A stretch of DNA of 64,000 nucleotides from Saccharothrix algeriensis (GTDB lineage: Bacteria > Actinomycetota > Actinomycetes > Mycobacteriales > Pseudonocardiaceae). The translations under genes and the position numbers were made by a program. Location of the stretch: NCBI RefSeq assembly GCF_016907655.1, contig NZ_JAFBCL010000001.1, forward strand, positions 4,002,001 through 4,066,000. Reading direction: 5' to 3'. The stretch's first letter is position 1, and the number at the start of each line of letters is the position of its first letter. Of this stretch, positions 18,501-22,486 are shown one piece after another. The notes beneath the pieces are model-generated. The model was not told the DNA's origin and did not search any database. It saw only the letters and a program-made list of their open reading frames with translations.

Positions 18501-19848
18501 AGACGCCCTTGCCGGGACCGCCCGCGAACCTGCTCGACCGCTCGGACGCGCCCGCCCCGCCGGGCGCGCCGGCGCCGCCCATCGGGCCGCCGGCCATCGG
18601 GGGCGCCGCCGGGCTGCCCGGCGCCACCGACCCACCACCGACCGGAGGGGCCGTCGCGGGGGCACCGCCCACGGCGGTCCTCGGACCCGATGCCGGGTTC
18701 GCCCCGCCCGCAACACCGCCGCCGGGCACACCACCGGGAACACCGCCGCCGGGAACACCACCGGGCAGCCCACCGGAAGCACCGCCGGGCAGCCCACCGG
18801 GAACGCCGCCCTTCGCCCCGGGCGGCAGGCCCGCCCCGGCGGGCGGCTGGACGCCCGGCCCGCCGGACGACGGCGCGCCACCGGCCTTCGCCCCGCCCGG
18901 CGTCGCGCCCGGACCGCCCTGCGGCCCGCTGATCGGCCCGACCCCCGGCCCGCCCGGCAGCCCCTTGGACCCGCCGGGCAGCCCGCCGCCACCCCCGGGC
19001 GCGGTGATCGGCCCGACACCGGGCCCGCCGCCCTTCGACGGCCCGCCGGACGGCCCGGTGCCGGCCCCGCCCTTCGGCCCGCTGATCGACCCGACACCCG
19101 GTCCACCGGCGCCGCCCTTCGACGACCCGCTCGGCGTCGCGCCCGGACCGCCCTGCGGCCCGGTGATCGGCCCGACACCCGGCCCGCCGGCGCCGCCCTT
19201 GGCGCCCGCCGGTCCGGTGCCCGCGCCGCCCTTCGGCCCCTGGACCGGGTTGACCGCCGGTCCACCGCCGCCCTTCGGCCCGCCGGGCGCGGTCGGTCCG
19301 CCGCCGCCCTTCGGCCCGGTCGCCCCGCTGACCTTCGGACCGCCCGCCCTCGGCCCGCCCGAGGGCCCGCCGGAGGGCCCGCCGGGCGGGCGCTGGGCGC
19401 CCGAGTCCGGGATGATCCTGCCGAACTCCTTGGAGCTGTTGGCGTCGGTGAGGACGTGCGTCTGCTGGGTCGCCCTCAGCCCCGCCTGGACGTTCCCGAA
19501 CGTCGTGGCCGCCCGGTCCACCTGCTCGACCGAGTTGGTGGTCGAGCTGTTCAGCCCCGACACCGTGAACATGCCGATCGGGCCCAGCGCGCTCGGCCCC
19601 AGCTGCAGGCCGCGCAGCCCGGTGGAGATGCCGCCCAGCCTGGACTGGAGCTCGGCGGCCTTGGCCTGGAGCCGCTCCATGGCGCTGCCGCTCATGCCGA
19701 AACCGGAGCCGGAGCCGCCCGTCGGCCCGCCCGCGGGGGGCGGCGGCGGGGTGGGACCCGGCGTCGGGCCCGGCGCGGGCGGCGGCGGGCTCGGCGGCGG
19801 GGTCGTCTCCGGGCTCGGGTTACCGCCACCGGAGTTCTTGGGGGCCAT
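508..19848 (-). CDS. Giant multi-effector polymorphic toxin (6446 aa), probable ESX/T7SS substrate
   Basis: ATG at 19848 follows a GGAGAG ribosome site; the gene is one open frame of 6447 codons. Approximate order by residue: 1-55 Pro/Gly-rich; 57-150 helical ESX-substrate-like hairpin; 155-850 Gly/Pro-rich spacer; 850-2530 scaffold copy 1; 2530-2815 coiled coil; 2815-2975 Pro/Thr repeats; 2975-3440 GlnD-like nucleotidyltransferase region with GGYGR at 3131-3135 and SDLDF at 3142-3146; 3450-3690 metzincin-like protease with HEVAHYFGLPD at 3615-3625 and a likely Met-turn NGLMG; 3815-5470 scaffold copy 2; 5470-6230 coiled and charged helices with a Pro/Thr linker; 6250-6395 papain-fold (Tox-PL-like) domain with C6296/C6299, H6367 and D6382; then a Pro-rich tail. 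There is no classical signal peptide, which fits export with the WxG-type partner upstream. The domain names are motif-based; toxicity, targets and export route are inferred. Confidence 0.9.
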   Translation of the reverse strand: MAPKNSGGGNPSPETTPPPSPPPPAPGPTPGPTPPPPPAGGPTGGSGSGFGMSGSAMERLQAKAAELQSRLGGISTGLRGLQLGPSALGPIGMFTVSGLNSSTTNSVEQVDRAATTFGNVQAGLRATQQTHVLTDANSSKEFGRIIPDSGAQRPPGGPSGGPSGGPRAGGPKVSGATGPKGGGGPTAPGGPKGGGGPAVNPVQGPKGGAGTGPAGAKGGAGGPGVGPITGPQGGPGATPSGSSKGGAGGPGVGSISGPKGGAGTGPSGGPSKGGGPGVGPITAPGGGGGLPGGSKGLPGGPGVGPISGPQGGPGATPGGAKAGGAPSSGGPGVQPPAGAGLPPGAKGGVPGGLPGGASGGLPGGVPGGGVPGGVPGGGVAGGANPASGPRTAVGGAPATAPPVGGGSVAPGSPAAPPMAGGPMGGAGAPGGAGASERSSRFAGGPGKGVFDAPTPPPGNGTINKAPATSASTPPPAPKPTLPGDGAPAPKPGAPSAQPFPAPRSDAPGTPRVDTPAAKVDVPPARGGAPAAKVDLPPAKVDAPPAKVDTPAAKVDTPPAQHASTSPAGRTPTPAAAQPGGVPQAAVPPVAPPVGAPTAPAPGGSDRSSRFAAGPGKGVFDAPSPKAGDGTVDKAPPSSPSTPPPAPKPTPPLQPTSPVQPPTPVQPTSPGQPTPVQPTSPGRPTPPVQPPALAQPTPPVQPPAPDTRNPRDKAADDTDTDRPDGRASAEVPAIVVTPPPVAITPDAPRPAPTSNKGKQKAEPDTPQPDTRQPDTRQPDGRTGPDDIELMPTGNAEASSSRTPAPDRTPDRTPDRTPGGGPNGNPDPSGSGSPDPGGNPDPAAGTPDVLSSLPRLPDFLRRGRALGTAAVTDVTGAAEVTAGVRALLPADANVDPDGLARIGAALTGNFETFLGGGRRFPLKAGNRWFEVTVEAKLESPPDPAAATTPNVSTKVDFTANSTASATTANSLSTNGEVGVSATGGQLVGAFGSVAVKVGLARPAVSTTVQATAQDQRAIRAGGKSTTVVVPVTFDLSLTDANAPNADPRKPATPPTGTATLRIPNELVELAPPGPVQNDPDAAVVSRIEHHGPEAVTVDDPKQAFDRVARLLPPSVVKIGAPGRTALQDFLSPTTIRDNFGAMLNGWVTSPNLVSPNASYAGAVQMKATPTDVRLIGTNSGAQLRLHDIATTNTGVTANTKSGVDVTASVGFGANPPVGVTGSIAAVGGIGAKVTETSNTGTNVGNRAGVQVKSDIGLYEVKADLEVRTANGKVDRIPVTTYVRVGLPEAQLQKLPTPEGSADFKAGSPDTRVAPPYLGAALAAGNVKVGEFAPAHRVQQQVESQLRKVPELAGFLPEWDERAGTPVRGKGPKNFADVVAQLENQRKLDAELSPTALRARLDSLVGPGVDVQLKHRGRFTNDFVNINVKAKLTGGTHLGQVDDHNVRGWSGSGPRLDSSTTTQKGWNAGVEGKLGGKSDVGAATLTPTGAVGVKRSSNTAVRTTAGPAVNSSGLNAGGANAQVFDYRVEFEVEITRFSRNRAWVKRITPGMPQLQVPVPQVVARTGPPPAVNPTGIGRIDDISGTVQLWASDSSTIDKSRLTPERAAELRPKDPVVVPDVTPPASLRDWLTDAPGKAAPEILHVEALTNAHAVKQQAIEVLDRAAGGDSSLTVPGTPARNQIDRMFSPEAMKANLTRMVETGVQEGGLKYGRRINDRTGAIGVKVELGTPELVAVADRTSTENTTSGGFRTGDNRVGGVSWEAQAGVTVPAKPVANATGQGGIGVVAKKTLWSKSEASGAEVAGNVDRVKNTPSGVRTVLLRFNPTVTVVAESRAGNTAHKGAPSTAAGAVHLPGGLFARVSEQTAIELGALADPSATPSPTPQTTPPTGAPQTDATPTGAAPTGTPPTGATPTGTPQTDATPTGATPTGTPPTGTPPTGATPNPDTQTAPAPADPDAITPADPDAVTPAPEPPSSPAPDAEVLPPKTFDPAKPGSMGLGMVEAMPPTLSRLVPNLLTDLKAKGLDLVPDSVLDDSMNNLRRLLDLGSPTSVRSLMDSALDGGVPLLVHKPNTFGKDTYQVTLKANIDGSPKFTGVANDGIDVEHIIAGSTRSTTGSGRGSGWGAGLKLPGAGLPQNTDPNLSGTSAGVSVAVNTGSSTTTNVTDATTSQVGHKRVGTGPVARFDVPVKFELVVERGTGGAPLAQGSVTGDVSVRLHADNLKIAPAPAPAGNNPAAPTAAPPTAPPAAPPAAPPAAPTAPPAPPTAPPADPGPSRQPRSEAAGSRIEQWQRSGNPAVLPPSASVETFRGAKELREAAVTALREAGAKAGLTGKGTGSLNALHSALSSETLQPHLPGMVSGPLTVPGLHEASLTSGQHADVKVYAKLVNPKLAGLSTGVKMENPTSTSTSTSADVRRTEGNDVVVGGATGGFKSESPATIFSTPGLEFKHGGEVTDADTGGTQNNQVNDLKRDGLSGLVEFDVEYRVVADLGGGRVGVVDLPLPGSAQVRMPEAQALDVLGNQVGPTAKPALDTRFGDLATAQKGVKTAADSWRSAEVAIETARHRAQDAVLAIPADRRQADIDLGRAQGAHTAATADLDLRLAEQSTLENRARAAETDLAEAGRQLDAARADLIRAEQRRVAAQAALDTALLDSEKATQDLKDLVTELTANPDAGRQARLPAAAQDLADADSRAGSARRELAAADQEVQDTRNAVEERTRRHDEALAELATRDQEVERHQGAIAPAREALARAQQGLAAAHAAKAEVEGRAQRVAEELRTALPGLRADADARKREWLAAKSAVDRRIGDFNTEFAQRPTPPRDPAAPAPAPQAPTAAPGNPDPTPQDPTPQGPNPGTTTPQAPSPTNTTPQGPNPTDTTTQAPSPAGTTPQSPSPADTTPQIPSPAGTTTQAPSPAGATADTTTADTTTPQGTTPQGTTPQDGTPQVPTPATRPAPPAPEPDPAPPAADPTPRTRPAPDTPSFSDRAGLGDRYSPKQQRLLDRAVEALGDRLAGDTGGALASRIAATIPDDPAVADLAERLNGQDPATARDGAARELAARVFERRLADTLDSTGDLAERMDLFRRESRADTGLTTAEATDLVVRRADSVVADAVRIATGLVGTPARPWAVVALGGYGRAEPAPASDLDFAVIGDVDRGSVDHHHLLLLQDLTTDLIEFARADLQHRLGDPAAKVLFEPDALWLRTDRTARPDELAANNLRTEPDPDDPHRDPPSDPSFPNYGVVYDSRLVPVDGLANADNSADSPVFDRFRETYAFQDRTAEARQAGSALLHTADPVVNPKGETNLKDAFLRPLTLGTRWLAVAELITNQNSTAGRIDVLEQKGTLSPGQAQDLRRTVEDLQGLRQKLHGHYGVEKDTFRLPTTMEKLTGYRAPGDKTYVLDKQEIAAVQQAQKVTRQYVDLLRAELRPDPATRPAPGTAEAQRPGPSRLAVADDPSWRHSTADTADWFAPQDPKPASQWESVRDKAPVRTVDTEVADVRRSSTPGRLDSVTGLIRHDVRRMEVEPGRWVKEYTLRVHLEQGAGASASDLADVRRKAVEGVDRLLNRGHRLPSGDQFHARVEFVDDPKDAHTTVEVTGSATADQLHWGGRTSPNVLAHEVAHYFGLPDEYRDKAGPGARVFNSDGRRLPAGHAPANLVVPDNGLMGAGVHRDPELKPRHLWLIERTTDSQVMVPDGDHATLNDPNSPRQAPPTPVGAATGRSADAPGPDAPATRPAPPTDNSTTTPAPPTATGTTPPTDTATGTTPPTDNTATPTTPTDATINPTPAPAPAVETAVETATDATAPAPEPNTAPQGVLPNVPLPAFFQENKALGTIAVTGVRGVEHVVGAITGLLPKVDGATPVGVDRIGHQLGANFESFLGDGRTFQVRVGNRWYDATVQARLGQVTAPGVASPAKVDSRVDSGATASTTTNLSTDNELAFGGTVSQGGGAYLTVGVKGRTSTPATSANSTSSAADDREVRGGNASTGYDVPVSYTLTLTDPRTGTTTSHEVPADPGDPHTASLQVPDDLSRLTHTDNALGRKTDLREAGAAVEFLVPEAVSDVDGDALFRAVAAGLHPSVVKPGADGRTDLRDFLSPTSIRDNLHVLLNGWVTSPLLASPNASYGATVQMRAKLVDAELVGVHGSAQFRLHDTATANTGVTSSTGKGVEVGGAVGGGVGTPGPMVVTGGVTGSVSRKTTDSSSAGVTTVNRAGVQVGGNTGLYRVGVEVEVRTPFAPPAKADGAVAPGDRPTTVKQEVVAYVRLGLPEAAAHGLPVPPGTQQDVVRPGTGGTRVEPPYLSAGLAAGNVRVGRLANADRVRAQVEDALRDLPGFAGFLPTWGAAGHPISSGRNHADAAEQADNQRRLDAELSPTALRAKLDSLLGPGVQVQLKRRGLVHNDFVNVTVKATLAGPTHLGEADNRQVRSLSSAAPKLDSATTTAKGSSLGLEVRGGPNLKKPGGAILTPTASAGVKKSWTSSVKTAAGPTVNDVALNVGDAKAQVFAHDIRFEIEVTRFSRPRTWVQRVLPGAPQLQVPDAKTVVRTGSPAAGGAAAPGTDPKAVRTVEPITGEVHLWVPDGSTLPVGTTGFEPEAPVSVDVPPTTIDSLLKKTAPAVPGAAPAVVGPDAAAPRFPISSRPDSYDWLHVEAVAHSSALRDRAIEVLTRAAGRDSSLTVPGTVSRNRIDQLFSPEGLKANLRRMHENGLVEDGLRFDRRVTDRTGAVGVAVRFDRAELVSLSDTTPTEVWTGGGFKAGGSDAEGTSVEFTAAAGLSGKPDGNTPRGAGSFTANAKVTPWSESSAKATEIGGNVDRKLVRPAGERTALVRLDATFTVVGETRSGNAVVPGTPRAEAAGVRLEGGVFVRVSEQMARDMGLLQDVGVAPAPAPDRMLPPKRLTPDQPSSLGLSLVEDVPDLSAVVTDLVGKVNADTKGRVGPGLVPGSVLKDSMRNLRRLVDLTSPTSVKALIDSALDGGVPLLLHQPGALMGKDTYQVTLKAKAGSPEFLGAVNDGHDIEHILTGSAKSTESSTKGWSVGAGAKALGLHLPDVKDGGSPSVGGSAGAALGHGRSRTTTGASVEQFGHKHTATGPAVRYRVPIGFELVVEKGTRKVAEASSADKSPMTVRLHADNVRVETGTDADARQPYREPTPVPRPDAGDVRAWQRPAPPVGGTPAPTPPTTTAPVAPEVPPAPQTPTAPQTPTAPQTPTAPQTPTTPQAPTAPGAQAAPEVPAAAPATPPARPVAVPPGASVEGMRGAEAVREAALRALAEAGARKGLTGKGTGARNALLAALSSETLQSMLPGMTTGPLEVPGLHEAALVNAQRANLKVYARLLDPRLDSLTDGVKLENPTSRTQTTGTEVKHSDSGDVTVGLPAFGYNRKAVDGQGEPDLPRSVNSASTGPEWKHSAEDSTTGAGRPTSGTAQNLKPSGRTALVEFDVEYRFVAEVDGREVTFDLRVPRSADLRMPVADLEPVLGRTVDADLAAAQDAVQAAAKTWRDAQALADRARHHAQRLLIDQVAAQQDVARLADREGRAQADLGAAQGDVAAARRRHDAVLAAHPALTDLPPRIDALGQARSHTEGLLPGLEGTARDTRSAVELLEAESADLAERSRRLRERLAEIHDAEIRDAVIRAAGSHRAAPDTAPGTTSGPAPGPTSGPAPGPTSGPALDTASDTASDTPADNTPADNTPAESTPGGDLAARTAPLTAELDQVTARLAEIDADLVPERRRARDAATALDDARRTAREHADGIDRLTRRLETTRAEVEPRLEHERAQERAARARAARSAATLADVRQQLEDARAAAAGFPALIEAAKADLRDRQTAADTAQRTWWDAKKTADRLIGEFAPAPNPPSTPPTPTTAETPPTPTTAEAPPAPVAPETPPTPVTAEAPPPAPVTAGTPPAETPTSTTAAPPVIVVTPADGGTPTTGTFGAPAAAPTTPAPAPAATPPAPAAPPAPAAPATPAAPAAPPAPISPDQRKAERDRAAADLSAKLLAEQTAESNHLAEAQRAAWEEKLRELELRQYADHVAGVEAIRTRLEREHREAERAFTADQDRALAAERARLAGVQRAELDRLAQELVFAQSPRRQRLVEQLTLDQDLERRQAEAQIRDRLARAPGSFDPNAAWNSLLAHQAATRDNALRQLDGDLAAERQRVEAEARDRLEREARAEEQRFLVRQQDERVAFLQHLAAERDAHRRAAEQELADRQRQERERVERETATGQEVVRTVSKRFVDHRLDLAHDAGLREWLPPGTRHHGAFADDATAAKWADDAYPGLAAVNRKPFEAGVPGHNVNCTNCVIATHETLHGRPVAAPPLPGPAPGSYLEQTFNANFRVVPNYHHVVDHLAAEPGRHVGVGITRTDGSGHVFNAWNDGRGITFFDAQSHRPAKLERTAAKIELIPLPNLPGLPNLPPTTAPTAAPTGTPAGATPPIPVPAWTPPATRAP
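3800..8410 (-). repeat. Scaffold copy 2 inside the giant toxin gene
   Basis: Encodes roughly residues 3815-5470. It aligns with the copy at 12650-17310 throughout. Shared blocks include DFLSPTSIRDN...LNGWVTSP, LSPTALRAKLDSLLGPGV, VPGTVSRNRIDQLFSPE, LTSPTSVKALIDSALDGGVPLL and VPGLHEAALVNAQ. Corresponding blocks lie about 2950-2970 codons apart. Identity at the DNA level is partial, so the duplication is not recent. Boundaries are approximate. Confidence 0.8.
4195..4300 (-). repeat. 18-bp tandem repeats coding for APQTPT linker units
   Basis: At least four near-identical 18-bp units encode a Pro/Thr hexapeptide repeat in a flexible linker within scaffold copy 2 of the giant toxin. Such tracts can expand or contract in frame. 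Confidence 0.8.
11020..11345 (-). repeat. Tandem repeats coding for a Pro/Gln/Thr linker
   Basis: Degenerate repeats of about 24 bp encode units of the type TPQGPNPTDTT and APSPAGTT. They form the linker between the first coiled coil and the nucleotidyltransferase region of the giant toxin. Confidence 0.75.
12650..17310 (-). repeat. Scaffold copy 1 inside the giant toxin gene
   Basis: Encodes roughly residues 850-2400. It contains six recurrences of one sub-module, a short helix with the pattern [LFG]S[PS]xx[ILMV]xxxL followed by beta strands of the type VxVxAxL. They begin near FETFLGGGRRF, LSPTTIRDNFG, LSPTALRARLD, FSPEAMKANLT, GSPTSVRSLMD and LSSETLQPHLP. The same six recur in order in scaffold copy 2. 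Function is unknown; a structural or export/delivery role is inferred. Confidence 0.75.
14035..14215 (-). repeat. 15-bp tandem repeats coding for TGTPP/TGATP linker units
   Basis: About a dozen 15-bp units encode pentapeptides such as PTGTP and PTGAT, forming a low-complexity linker within scaffold copy 1 of the giant toxin. Confidence 0.8.
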
Positions 19849-19869
19849 GAGCAGCTCTCTCCGAGTGGG

Positions 19870-21534
19870 TCAGACCTGGGCGGAAGGGCTCTTGGTCTTC
19901 TCGCCCCCACCGGTGTTCGAGTACTTGGCCTGGTAGTCCTCGTAGGCCCGCTTCGCCGAGTCGCCGGCGGACTTGGCCTGCGTCGCCGCCTCGTCGACCC
20001 GCTCGCGCGCCGCCTCGGCCTCGGCGGCGGCGCGCTCGGCCGCCCTGATGTCGGCCTCGCTGCCGGTCGCGAACGCCCGCGCGTTGGCCTCGGCCGCCTT
20101 CGCGTTGGCCTCGGTGAACGCCGCGTTGGCGTCCTCGTACCGGGCGTTGGCCTGCTTGGCCGCGTCGTTCTTGCTCGACAGGTCGCTCTCCGCCGCCGAC
20201 CGCGCCGGGTCCTGCTGACCGCCGGGGTTGTTCTGCTTGTACTCGTCGTAGGCCCGCTCCCGGGCCTCGTCGGAGGGCTTGGTGTCGGCCAGCGCCCGGG
20301 CCGACTGCTTCGACGCGTCGGCCAGGTCGCGCGCCTCATCGGCGGCGGTCTCCGCCGCCTCGGCCGCCTCGGCGCGGGCCGCGTCCGCCGCGGCCTTCGC
20401 GGCGTCGAACTTCGCCCGTGCCCGGTCGTAGGCCGCCTGGTCGCCGGACCGGGCCGCCCGGTCGACCTCCTCGGCGGCCTCGTTCGCCCGCCGGTTCGCC
20501 TCGGCCGCCCGGTCCGACTTCTCCTTCAGCGCGTCGTTGGCCGCCTTCAGCTCGTCGCCCTGCTTCTTCTCCTCCTCCTTGGCGTCGGTGTACCGCTTGT
20601 TCGCCTCCTCGGCGTCCCGGTCGGCCTTGTCGAGCTTGTCCTTCTCGTCGTCCTCCTTGCGGCCCTTCTCGATGTCCTTGTCGACGTCCTTGACGGACTT
20701 GTAGCCCTCCCAGCCGATCTCGCCGACGTCGGCGATGTTCTCGAACCGGTCCCAGCCGTCCTTGATCTTCTTGACGATGTCGTCCAGCTTGCCCAGCCGC
20801 GCGACCTGCCTGGCCAGCGCGGGGATCAGCCGCGCGATGCGGGCCGCGATGTTGGTGCCCAGCGCGACGGCCTTGCCGACGGCGAAGCCGATGAACGCCG
20901 CGATGGACGCGCCCAGGGTGGGGATCGCGAGGGCGGCGGCGGTGATCGCGCCGCCGATCAGGCTGCCGAGGAGCTGGGCGATCAGGTCGCGCACGATGTC
21001 GCGCAGGACCTGCACGAGCATCCCGCACACCGCGACGATCTTGGCCTTGGTCTCCAGCGTGCCGGCCAGGTCGTCGAGGTTCTGGGCCACGCCCGTCATG
21101 CTGTGCTTGAACTTCTCGGCCGCCGGGCCGGTCCAGCCCTCGGCCGGGGCCAGCCCCTGCTTGTGGTCGTCGGCGAGCACCCGCATGTCGACGGCCTGCT
21201 TCTTGGTGGCGTCGACGTGGGCCTGGATCTCCTCCGGGTTGCCCATCAGCTTGTCCAGGCCCTCGCGGAGGAACGAGACGTGCTCGATGAGCCAGCCGAT
21301 GCCCGCGCCGATGAGGCTGCCGAGCGGGTCGCTCGCGAACATCACCACCGAGGACGCCGCGCCGATCGCGTTGAACGTGATGTCCAGCACGCGCTCGGTC
21401 TCGGTCTCGGCGTCCTTGTTGATGGAGTCGATCAAGCCGTCGAACGCCTCGATGAACAGCGTGCCCTTGAGCTTGTTCTCCTCGGTGATCTTCATGCCGG
21501 GGGGCGAGGCGATCGGCGTTTCGGGGGCGGTCAT
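19870..21534 (-). CDS. Helical protein with WxG motif and long coiled coil; probable T7SS partner of the giant toxin
   Basis: 554 residues. ATG at 21534 sits behind AGGAAGG, 17 bases after the YbaB-like gene and 21 bases before the toxin gene. The N-terminal 160 residues are helical and carry EGWTGPAAEKF (WTG at 134-136), the turn typical of WXG100-superfamily proteins. Residues 165-245 form a long hydrophobic, Gly/Ala-rich stretch that could be membrane-active. From about 285 to 530 there is a highly charged Ala/Glu/Lys/Arg coiled coil with YxxAKE/ERAxAEAxAA-like patterns. Partner or co-secreted factor for the toxin is inferred from position and architecture; a pore or translocation role is possible. 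No enzymatic motif is visible. Confidence 0.75.
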   Translation of the reverse strand: MTAPETPIASPPGMKITEENKLKGTLFIEAFDGLIDSINKDAETETERVLDITFNAIGAASSVVMFASDPLGSLIGAGIGWLIEHVSFLREGLDKLMGNPEEIQAHVDATKKQAVDMRVLADDHKQGLAPAEGWTGPAAEKFKHSMTGVAQNLDDLAGTLETKAKIVAVCGMLVQVLRDIVRDLIAQLLGSLIGGAITAAALAIPTLGASIAAFIGFAVGKAVALGTNIAARIARLIPALARQVARLGKLDDIVKKIKDGWDRFENIADVGEIGWEGYKSVKDVDKDIEKGRKEDDEKDKLDKADRDAEEANKRYTDAKEEEKKQGDELKAANDALKEKSDRAAEANRRANEAAEEVDRAARSGDQAAYDRARAKFDAAKAAADAARAEAAEAAETAADEARDLADASKQSARALADTKPSDEARERAYDEYKQNNPGGQQDPARSAAESDLSSKNDAAKQANARYEDANAAFTEANAKAAEANARAFATGSEADIRAAERAAAEAEAARERVDEAATQAKSAGDSAKRAYEDYQAKYSNTGGGEKTKSPSAQV

Positions 21535-21551
21535 CGCAGGGCCTTCCTAGC

Positions 21552-22046
21552 TCACCAGGGCTGGTTGTCGTCGTCGTCTTCGTCGTCGCGCCGGGCCGGG
21601 CGGGCCGCCGTCCGGGGCCGGGCCGGCGGCTGCGGCGGCGCGGGCGGGCGCGGCGGCTCGGGCTCCGGGTCCGGGTCGGGGTCGTGGTCGTCGGGCGCGA
21701 CGTCGTCCGGGTCGTCGGGCAGCGCGTCCATGTACATCCGCATCGCCTCGGTGCCCGTGCCGATCGGCTCGAACGCCTCCATCACCTTCTGCGCGGCCTG
21801 CTTCTGCGCGGCGCGCGCGGTGCCCAGGATCAGCGCGGTCAGCCGGGCCGGGCCCAGCTCGCACGCGCGGTGGCCGAGTTCGAGGTCCAGCAGCCCGCCG
21901 TTGGGCCCGACCGTGACGGTGACCGCGCCGTCCCGGCTGGTGGCCCGGCCGTTCGCGGCGGCGACGCTCTCCTGGAGGTCGGCCGACTTCTGCGTCAGGT
22001 CGGCCAGGCGCGACTCGTAGTCGTCCAGCCACTGCCGGGGGTCCAA
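21552..22046 (-). CDS. YbaB/EbfC-like protein, first gene of the toxin operon
   Basis: 164 residues from a TTG start at 22046, chosen because a perfect AGGAGG lies five bases upstream; longer in-frame starts lack a ribosome site. Residues 1-105 have the YbaB/EbfC pattern: an N-terminal helix (WLDDYESRLADL), a beta hairpin (DGAVTVTVGPNGGLLDLEL) and a C-terminal helix (LILGTARAAQKQAAQKV). The tail from about 115 is acidic and proline-rich, ending DDEDDDDNQPW. Classical YbaB binds DNA, but the acidic tail and the gene's place at the head of an ESX-type toxin operon suggest a dedicated accessory or chaperone role (inference). Confidence 0.8.
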   Translation of the reverse strand: MDPRQWLDDYESRLADLTQKSADLQESVAAANGRATSRDGAVTVTVGPNGGLLDLELGHRACELGPARLTALILGTARAAQKQAAQKVMEAFEPIGTGTEAMRMYMDALPDDPDDVAPDDHDPDPDPEPEPPRPPAPPQPPARPRTAARPARRDDEDDDDNQPW

Positions 22047-22486
22047 GGCTGCCTCCTGCTGGCGGATACCGGTGCAGCCTGCAGTCCACCGAAAGTCACC
22101 AACGCGCCCCCAACGCCCCGCCAACGGGTGATTCGCAACACTGTGTCGAAACCGACCACTACCACCGTCGCACCGCGACCGGTGGTAGCGGGAGCACCAC
22201 GGTCCGCACCCGGCCGGCCGGTCGGCGTGACCGGCCGGGCGCGAGCCGTGACGCGCGGGCGCGGCCCCGCGGGACCCGGTGACCGGGCGGTGACGGCGCG
22301 GATCGGCTCGGCGACGGGCGCGCCGCCCTCCGACGGCGGGGCGGGTGGGCGATCCCGCACCATTTAGGTCACGCGCGGACCGGTGCGTGGGCGGTCGTCG
22401 TTACCACGGGGTACGGTTCGCCACTCGGAGCCCGACAACGCCGTCGGGGGAGTGTCTGCTCGCTGAGCAGGGAGGGAGACGAAGCC
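22047..22486. promoter_or_regulatory. Divergent intergenic region between the toxin operon and the nucleoside importer
   Basis: 440 bases without a gene. It holds an inverted repeat CTACCACCG (22159-22167) / CGGTGGTAG (22180-22188) that could be an operator, and a possible -10 TACGGT at 22412-22417 for the importer operon. I see no clear -35 boxes and no known operator. Confidence 0.4.

Noticed and set aside
22459..22470. GCTCGCTGAGC hairpin upstream of the BMP gene as a riboswitch
   Set aside because: Too short, and no conserved purine-riboswitch sequence or terminator accompanies it.
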